NCBI GenBank assembly: GCA_965204095.1
Contig: OZ241991.1
Location: 5,580,001 to 5,644,000, forward strand
Length of the DNA: 64,000 nt
From: JAPPLB01 sp965204095
GTDB taxonomy: Bacteria > Acidobacteriota > Terriglobia > Bryobacterales > UBA6623
Reading direction: 5' to 3'
Shown piece by piece: positions 59,513 through 64,000 of this stretch (positions within the stretch are counted from its first letter, which is position 1; each line of letters opens with the position of its first letter). The translations under genes were made by a program, and so were the position numbers. A model generated the notes under the pieces. The model made no database searches. It was not told where the DNA came from and saw only the letters and a list, made by a program, of their open reading frames with translations.

Positions 59513-60889
59513 ATGACCCGCCGCGAAGCCATCAAGCTCATGGGTGCCGGTTTCGGAGTCGTCGGCTTGGCGCAGGCGCTCCACGCCCGTGAAGGCAGCC
59601 TGCCGGCGCCCCGGGCACCCCACTTTCCGGCCAAAGCGAAGCACGTCATCTTTCTGTATCTCAACGGCGGGCTGTCGCACGTCGATACGTTCGATCCGAA
59701 ACCCGAGCTGGCCAGGATGGACGGCCAGCCGATGCCGGGGCCGAAGATCAAGACGGACAGCGCTACCGGCGGGTTGATGGCTTCTCCCTTCAAGTTCCGC
59801 AAGTATGGGCAAAGCGGCATCGAGGTCAGTGATATCTTCCCCCATGTCGGCGGAGTGATCGACGAGTTCTGCGTCGTGCGTTCGATGTATTCGGAGAGCA
59901 TCAACCACCTGCCTTCGATGCTGATGATGAACACGGGCCATGCCTTGACAGGGGTATCGCGACCGTCGCTCGGTTCCTGGATCACCTATGGGCTGGGCAG
60001 CGAGAATGCGAATCTTCCGGGGTACGTGGTGCTGTGTCCCGGACACCCGGTCGGGGGCGTGCGTTTGTGGTCGTCGTCGTTTCTGCCGACGTCCTATCAA
60101 GGCGTCCACATCCGCAACGAGAAGGAAGACCCGAGCGAGTTCGTCCAGGACATCCGCAATCGCTGGGTGACCCGGCCACAGCAGGAGAAGCAGCTCGAGT
60201 TGTTGTCGAAGCTCAACGATTCTTTCCTCGATCAGATCGATTACGAGCCCGAGATGGAAGCCGCGATCGAGTCGATGGAAGTCGCCTACCGGATGCAGAC
60301 CGAGCTGCCCGGCGTTTTCGACATCGGCAGTGAGCCCGAGACCGTCCGCCGCCGCTACGGCAAGAGTGATTTCGGGAGGGGCTGCCTGATGGCGCTGCGG
60401 CTCGTCGAGCAGGGCGTGCGCATCGTTCAGGTGTACTACGGTGACCGGCAACCCTGGGACAGCCACGACGACATGCTGGACCACCGGCTGCACGCGCGGT
60501 TCGCCGATGAGCCGATTGCCGCCCTGGTCGCTGACCTCAAGACTCGTGGCTTGCTCGATGAGACGATCGTCATCCTCGGGACCGAGTTTGGCCGCACGCC
60601 GATGATCCAGAACGCCGGTTCGCAAAGAACGGGCCGCGGACGCGACCACAACCCCCCCGGTTACAGCATTCTGCTTGCCGGGGGCGGTTTCAAAGGCGGC
60701 ATGACGTACGGCGCCACTGATGAGTTCGGCTTCAAGGCGGTCGAGAAGCGGACAAATCCCCACGATCTCCACGCCACCGTGCTGCACTTGCTCGGGCTTG
60801 ATCACACCAAGCTGACCTACCGGTATAGCGGCCGCGACTTCCGGCTGACCGACGTATCCGGCAACGTTCTCCACGAGCTCATCGCGTAA
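59513..60889 (+). CDS. DUF1501 family Tat-exported protein
   Basis: A 458-residue protein with a short Tat-like leader (MTRREAIKLMGAGFGVVGLA). The DUF1501 core follows: KHVIFLYLNGGLSHVDTFDP (phosphatase/sulfatase-like metal-site opening), MYSESINHLPSMLMMNTGHA, the late TIVILGTEFGRTPMIQNAGS, GRGRDHNPPGYSILLAGGG and ATVLHLLGLDHTKLTYRYSG. The family has an alkaline phosphatase-like fold, and the D, H and T/S ligand positions seem present. Activity unproven. It lies 59 bases after the DUF1549/DUF1553 gene, the classic partner. Confidence 0.88.
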   Translation: MTRREAIKLMGAGFGVVGLAQALHAREGSLPAPRAPHFPAKAKHVIFLYLNGGLSHVDTFDPKPELARMDGQPMPGPKIKTDSATGGLMASPFKFRKYGQSGIEVSDIFPHVGGVIDEFCVVRSMYSESINHLPSMLMMNTGHALTGVSRPSLGSWITYGLGSENANLPGYVVLCPGHPVGGVRLWSSSFLPTSYQGVHIRNEKEDPSEFVQDIRNRWVTRPQQEKQLELLSKLNDSFLDQIDYEPEMEAAIESMEVAYRMQTELPGVFDIGSEPETVRRRYGKSDFGRGCLMALRLVEQGVRIVQVYYGDRQPWDSHDDMLDHRLHARFADEPIAALVADLKTRGLLDETIVILGTEFGRTPMIQNAGSQRTGRGRDHNPPGYSILLAGGGFKGGMTYGATDEFGFKAVEKRTNPHDLHATVLHLLGLDHTKLTYRYSGRDFRLTDVSGNVLHELIA

Positions 60890-60917
60890 CCGTGCGATGA
60901 CGCACCGCCGGCGCTAG

Positions 60918-61094
60918 CCTGCATTTCTCACCACGCGGCGAGGCGAAGTGCGTGAGAGGGCCGTCAGGACGAGGCGCGAGCCGCTTGGCGCGCGCAGGCG
61001 TACTTGAACGGTACGTTGAGCACGGCAAGCAAGCGCAACGAAGTCCTGGCGGTCGTATGGCGTGCTTCGGCCGTCGGGTGGTGAGAAATGCAGG
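60918..61094 (+). mobile_element. Short non-autonomous element (MITE-like), short form
   Basis: 177 bp, starting CCTGCATTTCTCACCACG and ending TGGTGAGAAATGCAGG. The left flank is CTAG (60914-60917); the right is CCAG. It lies between the DUF1501 gene and the convergent secreted gene at 61176. Confidence 0.85.
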
Positions 61095-61175
61095 CCAGGC
61101 GTGCTCCTACGGGTGGTCTTTCAGAGGGAAACGACGTAGAGACCCGTCCCGGAGGGAGGAACAGGCGCAGTTGAG

Positions 61176-62183
61176 CTACCGCTGGGTTGGCGGCTTCTTC
61201 GCAGCTTCCTCAGCGGCCTTCTCCTGAGCGCGAGCGCCCCGGAGGATGAGCCCGACCGCTTTATTGCCCTCGTGGCAGGCGTACTCGAACATCTGATAGT
61301 CCTGATCCCTGTTCAGTGGCATCGCCACCTTCCAGGGCCTGGTATACGCCTCCGGATCGTCAATGGTGACTTCGTAGCCGATCGTGTCCTCGTCGATGAG
61401 CGTGAAGCGCTCGACCACGTGCAAGGCCTCGCTGTTGAAGATGCCCTTGATGCGGGCTTTTGCGCTGAAATTGACGGTATCGACGACCAGCGTATCGCCC
61501 TCCCAACGGCCGCGCGAGTCGCCCATCCAGAGGCGGATCTTCGGGTTGACGTGCGGACGGCCGTCCAGCGGGATGATGCGGGCGTCGTGGATCATCTCGT
61601 AGAGAATCACGACGTAGCCGGGAGTTTGCAGGATCTGATAGGCATTGTTGTAGGCGGTCGGGAACATCGAACCCGGCACGCCGCGCGTGATGCAGCGGTC
61701 CCACAAGTTCATGTACTCGTAGGAGTCGGTGACGCGCGCGCGGTTGTCGTCTCGCTTCGCTTTCGCCTCGGGCCTCACAGGGACCTTCCCATCGGACGGG
61801 TCCACCACCAGGGACGTTTGCCGGGTCGAGACGACCCGTGTTCCGGAGTCCATCCAGAACTGGTTGTAAGCGCCAACGCTGCCCGGTGGGGATGAGCCAT
61901 CGCCGGTAGCCCTCTGTTGCGCTGTTTTCTGTTCCAATCGAGTGGCTTCTTCCGCGGTAAGAACCGTTTTCCCCTGAAGCTCGTCGGGGCGTTCGAAGGG
62001 CGTAATGGTCTCGTTCGTCCAGATCCCCTGCAGATCGGGATGGCCCCACGAGGTACGCGGCGGAGTCCAGGCGGCGGGCGCGGGCGTCGGGGTCTGTCCC
62101 ACGATGGGCGCCGCCAACAGCGACACGGCAGCGGCCACGGCTGCCGCAACACTCACTGCCGAGAGAAATCGATGGCCCATCAT
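61176..62183 (-). CDS. Secreted PDLQGIW-family protein, copy 2
   Basis: A 335-residue exported protein from MMGHRFLSAVSVAAAVAAAV. It is close to the protein at 53509-54531: WTPPRTSWGHPDLQGIWTNE, SPPGSVGAYNQFWMDSGTRV, LWDRCITRGVPGSMFPTAYN, LWMGDSRGRWEGDTLVVDT, SEALHVVERFTLIDEDTIGY and the same end. Long stretches of DNA are also alike, so the duplication is fairly recent. The last four bases overlap the start region of 62180-63022 (ATGA), so it is the second gene of an operon. Function unknown. Confidence 0.8.
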   Translation of the reverse strand: MMGHRFLSAVSVAAAVAAAVSLLAAPIVGQTPTPAPAAWTPPRTSWGHPDLQGIWTNETITPFERPDELQGKTVLTAEEATRLEQKTAQQRATGDGSSPPGSVGAYNQFWMDSGTRVVSTRQTSLVVDPSDGKVPVRPEAKAKRDDNRARVTDSYEYMNLWDRCITRGVPGSMFPTAYNNAYQILQTPGYVVILYEMIHDARIIPLDGRPHVNPKIRLWMGDSRGRWEGDTLVVDTVNFSAKARIKGIFNSEALHVVERFTLIDEDTIGYEVTIDDPEAYTRPWKVAMPLNRDQDYQMFEYACHEGNKAVGLILRGARAQEKAAEEAAKKPPTQR

Positions 62184-63022
62184 CGACCTCTCTGTTCTTC
62201 GCTCGGCTGCTTGCGGAAGTGCCCGTACATCAATTCTTCGACGAACTCGACGCACTTGAATTCCAGGAGTTGAACGTTCTCCTCGAGCCGGCGATAGAGG
62301 GGCATTTTGATCTTCCAGGGCCTCGTAAAGACTTTCGGGTCTTCGATGGCGGCTTCATACAGCAGAGCGTTCGGGCTTATCGGCGTGTAGCGTTCCACCA
62401 CGTGCAGGGCTTCACTGTGGAAGTTTCCCGAACTGTCGAACCAGGTGTCGGGAACCTGGCTCGTGACGTCGACGACCAGCGTTTCCCCTTCCCAATGGCC
62501 GCGCGAGTGTCCCATCCAGGTGTCGATCGGACTCTCGAAATCCGGTCGGTTCATGTAGATGACGCGGCTGGCGCTCGCAAATTCGTAGGCGATCAGGATG
62601 TGCTCCGCAGTCTGGACGATCTGGAACGGAAAGGGCAGGTACGTCGTGCGGGGCACGCCGGGCAGATAACACTTGACGACCGGGTCAAGGGTCAACCAGT
62701 TCTCGAAGTTCTCTTTCTTTTTCTCCAGCGCCCACGGCTGGTAAGGGATCTCGCCGCCCTCGACGATGCCGAGCCCCGCGGGGATTGCGCCGACCGCACC
62801 CAGCGCGACGATCGGTCCCGGCCGCGCCGCATGACCCTCGATATCCCAATGGGCCGTGCCCAGAGCCTGCCAGATGCCGTTGAGGTCGGGCCGGCCGTCC
62901 GGGGTGCGCGGGGCCTGGTATTCCGGAGGTGAAGCAGAGGCGGAAGTCAGCGCCAGCAAGACGACGGCTGCCGCTGCACTTGCGGCAGCGGTCATGAAGG
63001 CCGCCCTCCAGCGATTGTGCAT
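62180..63022 (-). CDS. Secreted PDLNGIW-family protein, distant paralogue
   Basis: A 280-residue exported protein (signal MTAAASAAAAVVLLALTSAS within the first 33 residues). Hallmarks: APRTPDGRPDLNGIWQALGT, VVKCYLPGVPRTTYLPFPFQ, IVQTAEHILIAYEFASASRV, DTWMGHSRGHWEGETLVVDV, EALHVVERYTPISPNALLYE and FTRPWKIKMPLYRR. The same fold pattern as 61176-62183 but only distantly similar. The stop overlaps the next start by four bases. It lacks the C-terminal 'QDYQMYEYACHEGN' variant but keeps LEFKCVEF. Function unknown. Confidence 0.78.
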   Translation of the reverse strand: MHNRWRAAFMTAAASAAAAVVLLALTSASASPPEYQAPRTPDGRPDLNGIWQALGTAHWDIEGHAARPGPIVALGAVGAIPAGLGIVEGGEIPYQPWALEKKKENFENWLTLDPVVKCYLPGVPRTTYLPFPFQIVQTAEHILIAYEFASASRVIYMNRPDFESPIDTWMGHSRGHWEGETLVVDVTSQVPDTWFDSSGNFHSEALHVVERYTPISPNALLYEAAIEDPKVFTRPWKIKMPLYRRLEENVQLLEFKCVEFVEELMYGHFRKQPSEEQRGR

Positions 63023-63242
63023 TGAATCGATCTCCCTTCCCGATCGCTGGCCTGAAACATCCTCCCGATCAAGCGGCGTTGATACTGGACCGCACGTTTC
63101 CCTCTCTTATGATCCTCACGGGCGCGGAGAAAAAACTTGCCGGCGCTTCGCCAGGAGCCCGCCAGGACCCTCTCAAAGAGTTGAAGTAAACGTATGGGTA
63201 TTTTAGCCAAGACTCGCTGTGTTGATCTTGGGCTGTCTCCGC
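63023..63242. other. Gene-free 5' region of the secreted-protein operon
   Basis: About 220 bases between the secreted-protein operon and a decayed coding stretch. No gene seen. The sequence is moderately AT-richer near 63180-63240 and probably holds the promoter of the minus-strand operon. I see no clear -35/-10 pair. Confidence 0.3.
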
Positions 63243-63465
63243 TCAGATGAGATGACAGTACCCTTTCGGCGTGGAAGGCAGCGGGGAAAGCGTGCCTTGA
63301 CTCGCGAGTTCGGCGAGCGCATGATAGGCGCTGCCGGTAGCGGTCGGGTGCAAGGACGTCAAGCCCACCAGAGGCTGCGCCCAGGTGTTGAACCGTGGCG
63401 GTCAGTTCGCCGCGGGAGTTGACAAGGCCGATAGAGGAATCAACGGCACGATAGGGGTTCATCGA
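63243..63465 (-). pseudogene. Frameshifted remnant of a secreted-protein C-terminus
   Basis: The minus strand reads MNPYRAVDSSIGLVNSRGEL, TAT in one frame. After about 63391 the sense shifts by one base to FNTWAQPLVGLTSLHPTATG, SAYHALAELASQGTLSPLPS and a stop. Both halves look like real coding, and joining them requires a single-base insertion or deletion near ACGGTTCAAC. Family not recognised. It suggests gene decay beside the incomplete sialidase gene. Confidence 0.4.
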
Positions 63466-63489
63466 CTCGGTGGAACAGGGGATGAAAGC

Positions 63490-64000
63490 ATGCATCGACG
63501 TGAATTCCTTTCCGCGGTGACCACCGCCGGCGTGTTGGCGGGGTGCTCGCCGACCGGCAGGACGCACCCGGAGGATTCTTCTTCGAATCCTCCCTCCACG
63601 CAATCACTCGGCGCCGAGAGGGGCGAGGAGCTCTTCCGCCAGCAGGACCTCTTCATCAGCGGCCTCGACGGCGTGAATATCTACCGGATTCCCTCCTTGA
63701 TCGTCTCGTCGAAGGGCACGATCCTGGCGTTTTGCGAAGCGCGGGATGGTGACGACGGCGATCCGACAGACCTGGTCTTGAAGCGAAGCCACTACGATGG
63801 CGGACTATGCGTTCCCCGCAAGCTGAATGGCTATGAGCGAATCTTCGGCTACGGGATCAATTGGGAGCCCATGCAGCTTGTCCTCCCCGGAGAGGGCAGG
63901 GCCATCACGAATCCTTGCCCGGTAGTTGACCGCGATGACGGGACCATCGTGATGTGCTGCAGGCGCCTGCTCGGCAGCAGTCTGGCAGAGCATCTGAAGG
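63490..64000 (+). CDS. Sialidase-like lipoprotein (runs off the window)
   Basis: The first 170 residues of a BNR/sialidase-type protein, open to the window edge. The leader MHRREFLSAVTTAGVLAGCS has a Tat-like RRxFL and a lipobox cysteine, so it is a probable exported lipoprotein. A serine/threonine-rich spacer follows. VNIYRIPSLIVSSKGTILAF is the RIP-type motif of sialidases with the following CEAR strand (ILAFCEARDGDDGDPTDLVL), and GRAITNPCPVVDRDDGTIVM is a later strand. Exo-sialidase activity is inferred. The 3' part lies beyond 64000. Confidence 0.72.
   Translation, partial: MHRREFLSAVTTAGVLAGCSPTGRTHPEDSSSNPPSTQSLGAERGEELFRQQDLFISGLDGVNIYRIPSLIVSSKGTILAFCEARDGDDGDPTDLVLKRSHYDGGLCVPRKLNGYERIFGYGINWEPMQLVLPGEGRAITNPCPVVDRDDGTIVMCCRRLLGSSLAEHLK

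Overview
The window looks like a chromosomal segment of a GC-rich, free-living or host-associated bacterium, most likely Acidobacteriota. The pointers are indirect: secreted families common in that phylum (NHL-repeat giants, DUF6152, DUF6644, the paired DUF1549/DUF1553 and DUF1501 proteins, and 'PPRT.WG.PDLQGIW' proteins), Tat-exported PhoD and sialidase-type hydrolases, and a very high load of toxin-antitoxin loci. No rRNA or marker gene settles the taxonomy.

Region by region. 1-8.2 kb is accessory: VapBC, two HicAB pairs, a degenerate IS1380-family copy, a Cache-Cache-cytochrome P460 protein, and an HNH/tyrosine-recombinase pair preceded by a 28-bp dif-like dyad. 8.2-13.3 kb is a defence module: PIN protein plus Xre-ImmA protein on the minus strand, divergent from DUF2188, a CD-NTase and an E2-like protein, with a convergent 2TM-SAVED effector. 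This reads as a short type II CBASS. 13.5-18.5 kb is a secreted nuclease/LRR/zincin giant. 18.5-26.8 kb is an island holding an integrase remnant, an exonuclease-RecQ-UvrD fusion, a dead higBA and a second tyrosine recombinase. 26.8-43.8 kb is largely core metabolism: glyA, two tmk-like genes, tatD, a polyprenyl diphosphate synthase, a CYTH protein, phoD, ytxH, ahcY, metK, an M20 peptidase, asd, a sialate O-acetylesterase and tRNA-Ser(GGA), interrupted by an intact IS1380-family copy. 43.8-52.9 kb, beyond the tRNA, is accessory again: a truncated Y-family polymerase, an NHL giant, HigBA, ParDE and MazEF. 52.9-64 kb holds secreted and membrane proteins of environmental Acidobacteria type, and the window ends inside a sialidase-like gene.

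Two themes link the regions. First, a family of short non-autonomous elements (about 176-202 bp, at least six good copies and two diverged ones) carries the same terminal repeats as the two 1734-bp IS1380-family copies. Both kinds of element sit in CTAG target sites, so the IS probably mobilises the short elements. Second, the CBASS genes share a divergent intergenic region with an Xre-metallopeptidase protein, a layout that suggests damage-responsive control of the immune operon.
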